Of a DNA stretch of 64,000 nucleotides, positions 16,339-25,356 are shown in pieces (the first letter of the stretch is position 1; every line of letters starts with the position of its first letter). The DNA lies in assembly GCA_948847595.1 (NCBI GenBank), contig CAQOGY010000011.1:14971-78970 (forward strand), written 5' to 3'. The notes under the pieces were generated by a model. That model was not told the DNA's origin, searched no databases, and saw only the letters and a program-made list of their open reading frames with translations. Source of the stretch: an uncultured Bacteroides sp. Its GTDB lineage: Bacteria; Bacteroidota; Bacteroidia; Bacteroidales; Bacteroidaceae. The position numbers and the translations under genes were made by a program.

Positions 16339-17307
16339 ATGATGAATGAGAAATGGAATCAATACTTTTTCGGAGAACCGACCGAAGAGGAAAAACGGGA
16401 GCTTTTTCAGGAACTGGAAAAGAACGAAGATATGAAACGGGAATTTGCAGAAATGCAAAATATCGTAGGTCTGTCCGGATTATTACCCAGAGAAGATGAT
16501 TCTTTGAAAGGCGAACGGAATCTGGAAGCAATGATGAACCGTCAGGAGAAAAAGCTGAGGCGGAAACGGGTGTTGCAAATCGTACGGTATACTACTTCGG
16601 CAGCCGCTATGATTGCTCTGACGTGGATGCTCGCCTGGTATATGCTTGTTGGTTCGGAGACTCCCTCTTATACGGAGATTACAGTTCCGAAGGGGCAACG
16701 GGTACATTTAACCCTGCCGGATGGTAGTGAGGCATGGTTGAGTTCGCTTTCTACGTTGAAGTGGCCTTCTGTTTTTTCGTCCGATGCCCGTACGGTAGAA
16801 CTGGATGGAGAGGGGTTTTTCACTGTGACAAAGGATGCTTCCCGTCCTTTTACAGTGCAGACGCAGAAGTATGATGTAAGAGTGCTTGGTACGGAATTTA
16901 ATGTGTATGCTTATAGTAACAGTGAGAAGTTTGAGACAGACTTGCTCTCGGGTAAAGTGAGGGTTAGCTCTACCGGATTTCCAGAAGAATCGGTGAATTT
17001 ATTGCCTGACGAGAAAGTATCTTTGGTAGATGGAAAACTGGTAAAGTCTTCCTCTCATTTTGGAGGAAAGGAATATCGTGAACAAGGAATTTATGACTTT
17101 GAAGAATTACCGTTGGGCGAAGTGCTGGAAAGATTGGAGCAATGGTATGATATTCATTTTACTGTAGATGATCCATCTCTGTTGAGTAAGATTATTTCGG
17201 GTAAGTTCCGGCAAAGCGATCAGATTGAAACGATTCTGAAAGCAATTAGCCGTGCGGACTTATTTGAGTACAAAATACTGTCACAGCGAGAGATAACGAT
17301 ATATTAA
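16339..17307 (+). CDS. FecR-type anti-sigma factor
   Basis: 322 residues. Cytosolic N-terminus (about 1-85) that would hold the sigma factor, one membrane helix (about 92-115, AAAMIALTWMLAWYML), a periplasmic FecR domain (VPKGQRVHLTLPDGSEAWL...VQTQKYDVRVLGTEFNVYAY) and the C-terminal DUF4974 segment (YDFEELPLGEVLERLEQWYDI) that contacts the STN domain of the receptor. It passes a signal from SusC2 to the ECF sigma factor. Starts at 16339 and 16342 are both ATG; more upstream ones lack the family N-terminus. Confidence 0.93.
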   Translation: MMNEKWNQYFFGEPTEEEKRELFQELEKNEDMKREFAEMQNIVGLSGLLPREDDSLKGERNLEAMMNRQEKKLRRKRVLQIVRYTTSAAAMIALTWMLAWYMLVGSETPSYTEITVPKGQRVHLTLPDGSEAWLSSLSTLKWPSVFSSDARTVELDGEGFFTVTKDASRPFTVQTQKYDVRVLGTEFNVYAYSNSEKFETDLLSGKVRVSSTGFPEESVNLLPDEKVSLVDGKLVKSSSHFGGKEYREQGIYDFEELPLGEVLERLEQWYDIHFTVDDPSLLSKIISGKFRQSDQIETILKAISRADLFEYKILSQREITIY

Positions 17308-17380
17308 TAATCTGATTAAAATTTAATGCCTATGTAACACAACGGAGTAGAATAAAACGAAAGTAAATAGACATCAAAAT

Positions 17381-17427
17381 GAGGAATAAAAAGGGGGAAA
17401 GTGGTGCAACACTCTCCCCAATTCCTC
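17381..17427. promoter_or_regulatory. Two-part hairpin ahead of SusC2
   Basis: GAGGAAT/ATTCCTC (17381-17387, 17421-17427) encloses GGGGAAAGTG/CACTCTCCCC around a GTGCAA loop. The long stem lies between FecR and SusC2 without an adjacent T-run. It could attenuate read-through from the FecR gene or stabilise the 5' end of the susC transcript. Confidence 0.55.
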
Positions 17428-17502
17428 AGCTATTAATACTTTCTCTGTTTCACGTTTTTGTGAACCTAAAATAAAGTACTAACAAAATCACTTAGCAAAG
17501 TT

Positions 17503-20500
17503 ATGAAAAAAATCTTTTCACTGCTCGCTTTGGTCCTGTTTATTAACCTTTTTACATATCAGGCTCAGGCACAGACAGCAGTTGTGAATATTAATAAAAC
17601 TTCGGTTTCGCTAAAAGAACTGATTCACGAAGTCGAAAAACAGGCCGGATATTTGTTTGTCTACGGAAAAGACATCAATATCGAACAGAAAGTAAAAATC
17701 AATGCCCGGAATAAACAGGTAAAAGCATTGCTTGAAAATGTATTGCCGCAAATAGGGCTGACGTATGAATACGCCGACAATTACATCTCATTGAAGAAAA
17801 CGCAGGTAGAGAAAAAATCAATAGGTAAAAAAATAATAGTCAAAGGAACCGTAGTAGACAAAAGTGGCGAGCCTATTATCGGAGCTAACATCATGGAGCA
17901 GGGAAGTGCTTCCAATGGTACGATCACGGATATCGATGGTAAATTCACGTTATCTTTGCCTTCCAATTCGGTATTAGCGGTTACGTATGTGGGTTTTTCC
18001 ACAAAAAATATTCCGGTGAACAATCAGAATGCCATTCAGATTGTGATGGAAGAAGATTCTGAAATTCTGGAAGAAGTAGTGGTTGTGGCTTACGGTACGC
18101 AGAAGAAGATATCTTCTACGGCTGCTGTATCAAGCATGAAGACAAAAGATGTAGCGCAAAAGCCGGTTATCAATATTTCTAATAGTTTGGCGGGCCGTAT
18201 GGCGGGAGTCATTGCAAAGCAAGGATCGGGAGAACCGGGAGCTGATGGTTCTGATTTGAGAATCCGTGGTGTGGCTACGTTAGGCAACCAATCTCCATTG
18301 GTCGTAGTGGATGGAGTTCCCCGTGACTTTTCACGTATCGATCCGAATATGATCGAGGATATTACTATCCTGAAAGATGCGGCTGCCGTAGCTCCTTATG
18401 GTATGGCCGGTGCCAATGGGGTAGTATTGGTAACAACAAAAAAGGGAAAAAGCGGTGCTCCGGTACTTTCATACAATGGATATATCGGTTTTCAGAACCC
18501 GACCCGCATCACTGACCAGGTTAATTCGTATGAATATGCTTTGATGAAAAACGAAGCGGCTATGAATGCAGGTTATCCCAATTATTATGCTTACTCACAG
18601 CATGATCTGGAAATGTACCGGAAGACCTGTGCCGGAGATCCGGATGCCGATCCTGACCGCTATCCTAATAGCAACGGTCTGCGTGACTTGGTACAAAACA
18701 ATTCTGTGATTACGAATCACAACTTACAGCTATCCGGTGGTAGCGATAAATTCCAGTACTATGTGTCTTTAGGATATTCTTATCAGGAAGGAATGTGGAG
18801 CACTACCGATTACCAGCGTTTCAATTTGTTGGCTAATTTAAGCGTGGATGCCACCAAATACACGAAAATCAGTTTAAGCCTGGGTGGATGGCACGAAAAG
18901 AAGAATTATCCGGGTGCCGATACAGGCGACATCATGTATCAGGCTTATCGTACTCCTCCTATCTCAGCTATTCAGTACTCGAATGGTCTGTGGGGACAAT
19001 ATGTAGGTAAGTCACTTTTCGGGCTGACTTATCGCAGCGGATACCGTCAGGAGCCGGCCGACCAACTGAATACTTCTCTCTCTATAGAGCAGCAACTTCC
19101 CTTCATTCAAGGGTTAAGCATCAAAGGAGTAATCAACTACGACCCGTATCGTGTGAAGAAAAAGAAATATCTGACACCGATACCTGTATACACACTGGAT
19201 GCATCACAAACTCCGTATCAATTCATGGAAGGATTTCAGGGACCGGAAAAACCGAATCTTGAACAATCATTTGAAGAAAGCGTGAGCATGACTTATCAGG
19301 GAATGATTAATTACTCACGGACTTTCGGCAAGCATACGGTTACCGGACTCGGAGTTATTGAAGCACGCGAAAGAAACGTATGGAACATGAGTGCCAAACG
19401 TCTGAACTATAATATTGACATGGATGAAATCAATGCGGGAAGTAGTGACCCTGCCGATATCAGCAACGGCGGTACGTCCTGGAAAGAACGTCAGGTAGGT
19501 TACGCATTCCGTTTGGGGTATAATTATGATAACCGTTATATGGCGGAAGTTTCCGGTCGTTATGACGGACACTACTATTTTGCTCCGGGCAAACGTTTTG
19601 GTTTCTTCCCTGCTTTCTCACTGGGATGGAACTTGCGGGAAGAATCTTTTATGAAGGACATCGAATGGATGGATAAACTGAAATTACGCCTTTCTTATGG
19701 TGAGTCCGGAAACTTGGCTGGTAGTTCTTATCAATATATGAGTGATTACGGATTCGGAAACGCTGTAAACTTTGGCGGTGTACCTATGATGGGTATGTGG
19801 GAGAACTTGCAGGGGAACCCGAACATTACTTGGGAGAAAGCTAAGAAGTTTGACTTCGGTGTGGAGTTTTCCGTATTGAACGGTATGTTTTCTCTGGAAG
19901 CTGACTATTTCTATGAGAAGCGTTCGAATATGCTGATGGCTCCGAATGCATTGGTTCCGGCAGAATATGGTATTCCTTTGTCACAGGTCAATGCGGGAAG
20001 TATGCACAATCAAGGTATTGATTTATCTCTGAATTTCAACAAACGTATCGGCAAAGACTGGATGATCAGTGCAAAAGGTACTTTCACTTTCGCACGTAAT
20101 ATTCTGGATGAAGTATTTGAGACGGAAGCCACCTTCAATAATCCGAATCGTCGCAGAACAGGACGTCCCGACGGAACAATGTTCGGATACAATGCTTTGG
20201 GGTACTTTACTTATGACGACTTCAATCCTGACGGTTCCTTAAAGGCCGGCATCGCTACTCAACCTTGGGGACAGGTATATCCGGGTGATTTGCGCTACGA
20301 AGATTTAAGCGGTCCTAACGGCGTGCCTGATGGAAAGATTGACGAACACGACCAGACTGTGATCGGCTTCTCTAACTGGGCGCCCGAAATTATTTTCGGT
20401 CTGGCTCCTACTGTCCAATGGAAGAACTTCGACCTGAACGCATTGATTCAAGGGGCTACCCGTACCAGCATTTCATTGGGGGAGACTTTGGTAATGCCTT

Positions 20501-20865
20501 TCTTTGATTCCGGTTCGGCTACTAAGTTACAATTCAGTGATCACTGGACGCCGGATAACACGAACGCACCTTATCCCCGTCTGACCAGTGAAGTAACGGT
20601 GAATAACCATCGTCAACCTTCTTCGTGGTGGGTACGTGATGCTACTTATATCCGTTTGAAGAGTATTGAAATCGGTTATACCTTGCCTCGTTCGGCACTG
20701 AACTTTATTGGTATCAGCTCTGCCCGTGTATATGCTTCCGGACAAAACCTCTGGACATGGACTCCGTTTATGAAAGAATTGATTGACCCGGAAGCTAAAT
20801 CCGCTAATGGTAAATACTATATGCAGCAGGCTGTATATGCTTTTGGTTTGAATATTACTTTTTAA
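17503..20865 (+). CDS. SusC-like TonB-dependent transducer with STN domain (second pair)
   Basis: 1120 residues. Signal peptide (1-24, ending AQAQ), STN domain (about 28-100: VSLKELIHEVEKQAGYLFVY), carboxypeptidase-regulatory-like domain (about 115-195), the motif EEVVVVAYGTQKK, plug (LVVVDGVPRDF, YGMAGANGVVLVTTK) and barrel ending FGLNITF. The STN domain marks it as a transducer: when a ligand is bound it signals to the FecR protein encoded upstream. It imports the glycan with SusD2, whose gene starts 28 bp downstream. Confidence 0.96.
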   Translation: MKKIFSLLALVLFINLFTYQAQAQTAVVNINKTSVSLKELIHEVEKQAGYLFVYGKDINIEQKVKINARNKQVKALLENVLPQIGLTYEYADNYISLKKTQVEKKSIGKKIIVKGTVVDKSGEPIIGANIMEQGSASNGTITDIDGKFTLSLPSNSVLAVTYVGFSTKNIPVNNQNAIQIVMEEDSEILEEVVVVAYGTQKKISSTAAVSSMKTKDVAQKPVINISNSLAGRMAGVIAKQGSGEPGADGSDLRIRGVATLGNQSPLVVVDGVPRDFSRIDPNMIEDITILKDAAAVAPYGMAGANGVVLVTTKKGKSGAPVLSYNGYIGFQNPTRITDQVNSYEYALMKNEAAMNAGYPNYYAYSQHDLEMYRKTCAGDPDADPDRYPNSNGLRDLVQNNSVITNHNLQLSGGSDKFQYYVSLGYSYQEGMWSTTDYQRFNLLANLSVDATKYTKISLSLGGWHEKKNYPGADTGDIMYQAYRTPPISAIQYSNGLWGQYVGKSLFGLTYRSGYRQEPADQLNTSLSIEQQLPFIQGLSIKGVINYDPYRVKKKKYLTPIPVYTLDASQTPYQFMEGFQGPEKPNLEQSFEESVSMTYQGMINYSRTFGKHTVTGLGVIEARERNVWNMSAKRLNYNIDMDEINAGSSDPADISNGGTSWKERQVGYAFRLGYNYDNRYMAEVSGRYDGHYYFAPGKRFGFFPAFSLGWNLREESFMKDIEWMDKLKLRLSYGESGNLAGSSYQYMSDYGFGNAVNFGGVPMMGMWENLQGNPNITWEKAKKFDFGVEFSVLNGMFSLEADYFYEKRSNMLMAPNALVPAEYGIPLSQVNAGSMHNQGIDLSLNFNKRIGKDWMISAKGTFTFARNILDEVFETEATFNNPNRRRTGRPDGTMFGYNALGYFTYDDFNPDGSLKAGIATQPWGQVYPGDLRYEDLSGPNGVPDGKIDEHDQTVIGFSNWAPEIIFGLAPTVQWKNFDLNALIQGATRTSISLGETLVMPFFDSGSATKLQFSDHWTPDNTNAPYPRLTSEVTVNNHRQPSSWWVRDATYIRLKSIEIGYTLPRSALNFIGISSARVYASGQNLWTWTPFMKELIDPEAKSANGKYYMQQAVYAFGLNITF

Positions 20866-20893
20866 TTAGTTAACCATCATAACAAGATAGAAT

Positions 20894-22636
20894 ATGAGAA
20901 TACATAATATAATAAAAACAGTTTGCCTGGCAGGCTCATTGGCCTTACTGTCTGCCTGTGAAGACTGGCTTGAAATAGAGCCGAAAGACCGTTTTGGAGA
21001 TACAACGGTTTGGGGATCGGAAGAAAATGCCGATATGTTTCTGAATGATATCTATAATCAGTTGCCGCATCTGAACAATGAAACACAGAATCTGGATCAA
21101 TATTCGGATAATTCATACGTAGGTGCGGAATGGATGAATGCCCGTACAACGATTTATACCGGAGCATTATCTCCTACCAGCTGGATACCCGGCCCTTGGG
21201 ATATGTGGAAATGGGGACGTCAGAACAATGACGACGCCAAAGGACAGTATGAACGTATCCGCTCCTGTAATCTGTTCATTACAAAAGTAATAGAATCCGA
21301 TTTCTCGGCAGATTATAAGAAAGAACGTCTTGCAGAAGCGCGTTTCTTGCGTGCCTGGTTCTATCATTATCTCTGGATGGCGTACGGTGGTGTGCCTATC
21401 ATTACGGAAGTGCTGGATAATAACGTGAGTACGGATATCTTTTATCCGCGTGAGACTGCACAGAAAACATTTGAGTTTATCGACAAAGAGTTGGACGAGA
21501 TTAAAGATGATCTTCCTCCACGTCGTAGCGGTTCTGATCTGGGACGTGCTTCCAAAGGAGCAATTCTGACGCTGAAAGGATGGGTGGAACTGTTCCATGC
21601 CAGTGAATTGCGTAATCCGGGCAAAGACAAGAAACGCTGGGAAGCAGCTGCGGCTACCTTGAAAGATGTAATTGACTTGCAGGTCTATCGTCTGCAACCG
21701 ACTATTCTTGACCTTTGGACAGAAGCTACCAACAATAACGATGAAGTGATCTTCGACTTCCAGATGTCTAAGCAGAATGGCGGGCGTCGTGAAGGCCTGT
21801 TCGGTCCGGTGTTTGTAAAAGGAGTACAGTCCAGTTGGGGAAATATGCAGCCTACACAGGAACTGGTTGACGACTATTGCATGGCAAACGGATTGCCTAT
21901 CACTGACCCTGCATCCGGTTACAATAAGAATAATCCTTATAAAAATCGTGAGAAACGCTTCTACCAGAGCATCCTGTATGACGGATCCATGTGGCAGGGG
22001 GAAGAGATTATCACTCGTGTAGGCGTAGGTAGTCCCAATGAGATTGATACTTCTTCGGATAGTGACGTTACGAATACGGGATACTATACTCGTAAGACGA
22101 TTGACGAATCCGTGAATGGAGCGGACAATCTGCAAATGAGCAACGGAATGGCAAATTATATTTTCTTTCGTTATGCAGATGTGTTGCTGATGTATGCAGA
22201 AGCTTCTTTGGAAGCCGGAGATAAACCGACTGCCATCGAATATCTGGATATGGTGAGAACACGTGGAGATAATATGCCTTCTATCAACGATACTTATCCG
22301 CAGGGAATCACAGAAAATCAGTTGCGGGAAATCATTCGGAGAGATCGTCGCATAGAACTGGCGTTTGAAGATAAGCGTTGGTGGGACATTCTTCGCTGGA
22401 AGATTTGTGATGGTGAAAACGGAGTGATGAATAAACCGATTGGCGGTATGAAAATAGAAGATACCAATGGAGATGGTGTGTGGGAATACAATTATCATGA
22501 AGTTGGTAAACGTACCTTCCTGCCACGTATGTATTATCAGCCCATTCCGCAGTATGTGATAGACAAGAATCCGGTGATCCGCGAGCAAAATGGTGGTGAA
22601 GACGGATGGGTAAACGGGCAGAATCCCGGATATTAA
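20894..22636 (+). CDS. SusD-like glycan-binding lipoprotein (second pair)
   Basis: 580 residues, lipoprotein signal ending LLSACEDW. SusD features: EARFLRAWFYHYLWMAYGGVPII in the N-terminal helices, YADVLLMYAEA, and the C-terminal RRDRRIELAFEDKRWWDILRW and YYQPIPQYVID segments. It partners SusC2. It differs in sequence from SusD1, so the two pairs probably bind different glycans or different parts of one glycan. Confidence 0.95.
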   Translation: MRIHNIIKTVCLAGSLALLSACEDWLEIEPKDRFGDTTVWGSEENADMFLNDIYNQLPHLNNETQNLDQYSDNSYVGAEWMNARTTIYTGALSPTSWIPGPWDMWKWGRQNNDDAKGQYERIRSCNLFITKVIESDFSADYKKERLAEARFLRAWFYHYLWMAYGGVPIITEVLDNNVSTDIFYPRETAQKTFEFIDKELDEIKDDLPPRRSGSDLGRASKGAILTLKGWVELFHASELRNPGKDKKRWEAAAATLKDVIDLQVYRLQPTILDLWTEATNNNDEVIFDFQMSKQNGGRREGLFGPVFVKGVQSSWGNMQPTQELVDDYCMANGLPITDPASGYNKNNPYKNREKRFYQSILYDGSMWQGEEIITRVGVGSPNEIDTSSDSDVTNTGYYTRKTIDESVNGADNLQMSNGMANYIFFRYADVLLMYAEASLEAGDKPTAIEYLDMVRTRGDNMPSINDTYPQGITENQLREIIRRDRRIELAFEDKRWWDILRWKICDGENGVMNKPIGGMKIEDTNGDGVWEYNYHEVGKRTFLPRMYYQPIPQYVIDKNPVIREQNGGEDGWVNGQNPGY

Positions 22637-22667
22637 TAAAGAATGTAAACCTTGAAAGATTATTCGT

Positions 22668-23639
22668 ATGAAACTAAATAGATTTGTCATGGCGGCAAGT
22701 GCGGTACTTTGTTCGTTTGCCTTGCTGAGTGGATGTAGTGATGATGATGTTTGTAAAGTATATATTCCGGAAGCCAAAACTTTACAGATTAAAAACTTCG
22801 ATTTGGGTGAAGAACTGAGAGAAGTATTTCATGTGGCTGTGACTGCCAGTGACTATGTGACCCGTTCCGGTAAGGAAGTGGGAGGAGATGTAAAGGTACA
22901 GTTGACTGTGGATGAGGCGAAGGTGCAGGAGTATAATTCTTTGTGTGGGACAGACTATCCTTTGCTTCCTTCCGATTGCTATACGCTGACAACAGAAACT
23001 GTGATTCCGGCCGAGGAGAGTTCTTCTGCCGATCTGGTGCTTACGGTAAATGCACAGGGAAAAATCCAGCCGTTTGATTCTTATTTGTTGCCGGTCACTA
23101 TCACTTCGGTAGAAGGTGCGCAGGCGGATCATATTCAGCAGACAGTATATTACCTTTTGAGTGGTGCGGAGGATGTATGGGCGATGCCATTGGCCGATCG
23201 CAGTGCATGGCAGGTAGTAGACGTTTCTTCGGAAGAGACGAGCGGCGAAGGATCAGAGAACGGTCACGCTATCCACGCTTTTGACGGACTGAAAGGAACT
23301 TTCTGGCATACACAATGGAAAGGCAACGAGCCTCAGCCACCACATCATATCGTAGTAGATATGGGGCAGGAAGTGAAAATGCTGGGCTTTCAGTATGTAT
23401 CCAGAGATCATGGTGAAGCATGGCCGCAGGAGATGACGATGGAAACCAGTCTGGATGGCTCGAAGTGGGAGTCGGCAGGAACTTACAGCGACCTTCCTGC
23501 GGGGGCAAAAGAGGAATTCCGTTCCTATTTTCCGGGATTTAAGCAGGCACGTTATTTCCGTCTGACAATAACTGCCGTGTATAGTGGCAAATGGGCAACA
23601 GCGGTAGCAGAGATTAATGCGATTTCTATTATTAAATAA
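22668..23639 (+). CDS. Surface lipoprotein with DUF1735-like and F5/8-type C (CBM32-like) domains
   Basis: 323 residues; the lipoprotein signal ends LLSGCSDD. Residues about 35-165 form a beta-rich domain like the N-terminal DUF1735/BT_3987-like domain of surface glycan-binding proteins. Residues about 185-320 are a discoidin/CBM32 domain (HAFDGLKGTFWHT, HHIVVDMGQ, ARYFRLTIT). CBM32 modules often bind galactose or GalNAc, which fits the beta-galactosidase downstream. Encoded 31 bp after SusD2, it fills the SGBP position of the PUL. Confidence 0.88.
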   Translation: MKLNRFVMAASAVLCSFALLSGCSDDDVCKVYIPEAKTLQIKNFDLGEELREVFHVAVTASDYVTRSGKEVGGDVKVQLTVDEAKVQEYNSLCGTDYPLLPSDCYTLTTETVIPAEESSSADLVLTVNAQGKIQPFDSYLLPVTITSVEGAQADHIQQTVYYLLSGAEDVWAMPLADRSAWQVVDVSSEETSGEGSENGHAIHAFDGLKGTFWHTQWKGNEPQPPHHIVVDMGQEVKMLGFQYVSRDHGEAWPQEMTMETSLDGSKWESAGTYSDLPAGAKEEFRSYFPGFKQARYFRLTITAVYSGKWATAVAEINAISIIK

Positions 23640-23656
23640 CAGAAAAAACGATTACC

Positions 23657-25135
23657 ATGAAAAAATACATTTATATACTTTTGACGTTCTGTCTGTTAAT
23701 CTCCTGTATGGAAGATCCGACGGCAGGTGTGGTCGTTCCTAAATATACTCCGTCTACCGAGAATCCGGGAGGTCCGGGTGAAGAACCGGGTGATGGGCTG
23801 ATAGATCCGGCAGAACCGCTGGACAGGGGATTTATACATCTGAAAGGTCGTGAACTGAAATCCCTGAATTCTATTTCCATCACAGGACTGAATGATGGCG
23901 AGAAAGTAATTCTTTCCACTTTGGCAGGGCTTGCGGCAAGAGTGACGGGCGATCAGGTTTATATCAATGAAGGAGGTTCTTCTTCCGTATGGTTGAAGCA
24001 GATGCAGAATAAGTACGGAATTCCGGTAAATACTTATAATGCTTTGGCTCCGTTGGTACAGCATTATGTAGAAACCGGAGTGATCAAGGGGTATATTGTC
24101 TATACGCCTTATTCGGAAGGACAATCTCATTCGATCAATGTAGCTACTTCTTTATGTGGGTTGCTTCGAGGGATTGCGGTACCGGAATCTCTTGTCGATA
24201 AGGTAAAGGCAATGGGAGTGACAACCGAACTTATGGACGTAAGGTCTTATGATGAGAAGTGGTTGTACGAGAATTATAAAGACCAGTTGGACAAGAGTCT
24301 TGCAGCCGATATGAAACCGGAAATCTTCCATCACCTGCGCGATTATATCACAATGACCAATGCTTTTGCTTTTTATGACTACAATGCGCGCAGGGATTGG
24401 TCATGGCGTACTTCTATACTGAAAGATCTGGATAAAGGAGCTTATTGTTTCGGTTATTATGATCTGGATGAATGGGGCATGGTGAATAATGCTTCTCAAT
24501 TGGGTGTTTCTATGTTGCCGACCGATCAGGCGGCTAATCTGGCCACGTTGAGTAGTATATATGATACAACAGGACTGAAACAGCGTCCGGCAACTAAAGA
24601 AGTGGTTACCGAAAAGAATGTGCACTATGTGACATTCCTCGTCAGTGACGGTGATAATATTGCGTTTAACCTTTGGGGGCAACAAGGATACATGGATCAT
24701 GACCTGCACGGTCAATTCCCACTCGGATATACCATTTCACCTTCTCTGTACGATTTGGCTCCGGCTGCTTTACGCTGGTACTATGAGAATAGCAAAGAAG
24801 GCGATTACTTTGTAGCGGGTCCGAGTGGCAGCAGCTATATATTCCCGAGTAAGATGTCGGATGCCGACCTGGACGATTATCTGGCTAAGTTGAATGAGTA
24901 TGTCGATAAGTCAGGCTTGAATATCTGTAATATTCTGGATCAGAAGATTATGGATAATCCGAAAGTTTACAATAAGTATCTGGCTCAGCCTAATATCGAT
25001 GCGATTTTCTACACAGGATATGGAGAAAAAGGGGATGGAAGAATCAAATTTTCGGATAATGGCAAGCCGGTGATTGAGCAGAGAAGCGTATTATGGGAAG
25101 GCATCGACGGTGGCTCGAACAGAGGTGAAGAATAG
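23657..25135 (+). CDS. GxGYxYP-family lipoprotein (second copy), interrupted by in-frame TAG
   Basis: 492 residues up to a TAG at 25133-25135. Lipoprotein signal (LLISCMEDP), a Pro/Gly-rich linker (about 30-50), then the family's N-terminal and GxGYxYP-type domains with FLVSDGDNIAFN matching the copy at 10938. The frame continues in register for 64 more codons after the TAG with family-like sequence (see 25136-25330), so the protein is cut before its last strands. The missing codon follows GEE and is one transition from CAG (Gln). The product may be inactive, or read-through may occur. Confidence 0.85.
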   Translation: MKKYIYILLTFCLLISCMEDPTAGVVVPKYTPSTENPGGPGEEPGDGLIDPAEPLDRGFIHLKGRELKSLNSISITGLNDGEKVILSTLAGLAARVTGDQVYINEGGSSSVWLKQMQNKYGIPVNTYNALAPLVQHYVETGVIKGYIVYTPYSEGQSHSINVATSLCGLLRGIAVPESLVDKVKAMGVTTELMDVRSYDEKWLYENYKDQLDKSLAADMKPEIFHHLRDYITMTNAFAFYDYNARRDWSWRTSILKDLDKGAYCFGYYDLDEWGMVNNASQLGVSMLPTDQAANLATLSSIYDTTGLKQRPATKEVVTEKNVHYVTFLVSDGDNIAFNLWGQQGYMDHDLHGQFPLGYTISPSLYDLAPAALRWYYENSKEGDYFVAGPSGSSYIFPSKMSDADLDDYLAKLNEYVDKSGLNICNILDQKIMDNPKVYNKYLAQPNIDAIFYTGYGEKGDGRIKFSDNGKPVIEQRSVLWEGIDGGSNRGEE

Positions 25136-25330
25136 ACTGTCATTTCTCAGATCAATAGCCGCTCTGCCAATCCGCATAGTGCCGACGGATATACTTTTGT
25201 ATTTGTACATTGCTGGACAAAGAACCAGCAAAGTATCAAAACCGTCATTGATGGATTGAATGACAATGTGCGTGTTGTTCCGGTCGATCAATTCGTGCAG
25301 CTGGTGAAACAAAATCTGGGTCCTAAATAA
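25136..25330 (+). pseudogene. Detached C-terminal 64 codons of the second GxGYxYP gene
   Basis: Immediately after the TAG, in the same frame, 64 sense codons lead to TAA at 25328-25330. They encode TVISQINSRSANPHS...YTFVFVHCWTKN...VVPVDQFVQLVKQ, which aligns with the end of the intact copy (FSVVCVHAWSNF...FEVVNMQELVWRL). No start codon or ribosome site precedes it, so it is a remnant unless the TAG is read through. The complete gene would be 23657-25330, 557 residues. Confidence 0.8.
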
Positions 25331-25356
25331 ACGAATATACTCGTAAGTTATTTATT

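Noticed and set aside
21167..22777. Long (536-codon) minus-strand open frame
   Set aside because: It lies wholly opposite the SusD2 gene and the start of the next gene. Composition is that of a reverse-frame shadow and no domain is recognisable.
25074..25259. 61-codon plus-strand frame over the TAG of the GxGYxYP gene
   Set aside because: It is in a different frame from both halves of the real gene and has no homology.
23657..25330. Frameshift in the second GxGYxYP gene
   Set aside because: The downstream codons are in the same frame as the upstream ones; the interruption is a single TAG, not an indel.
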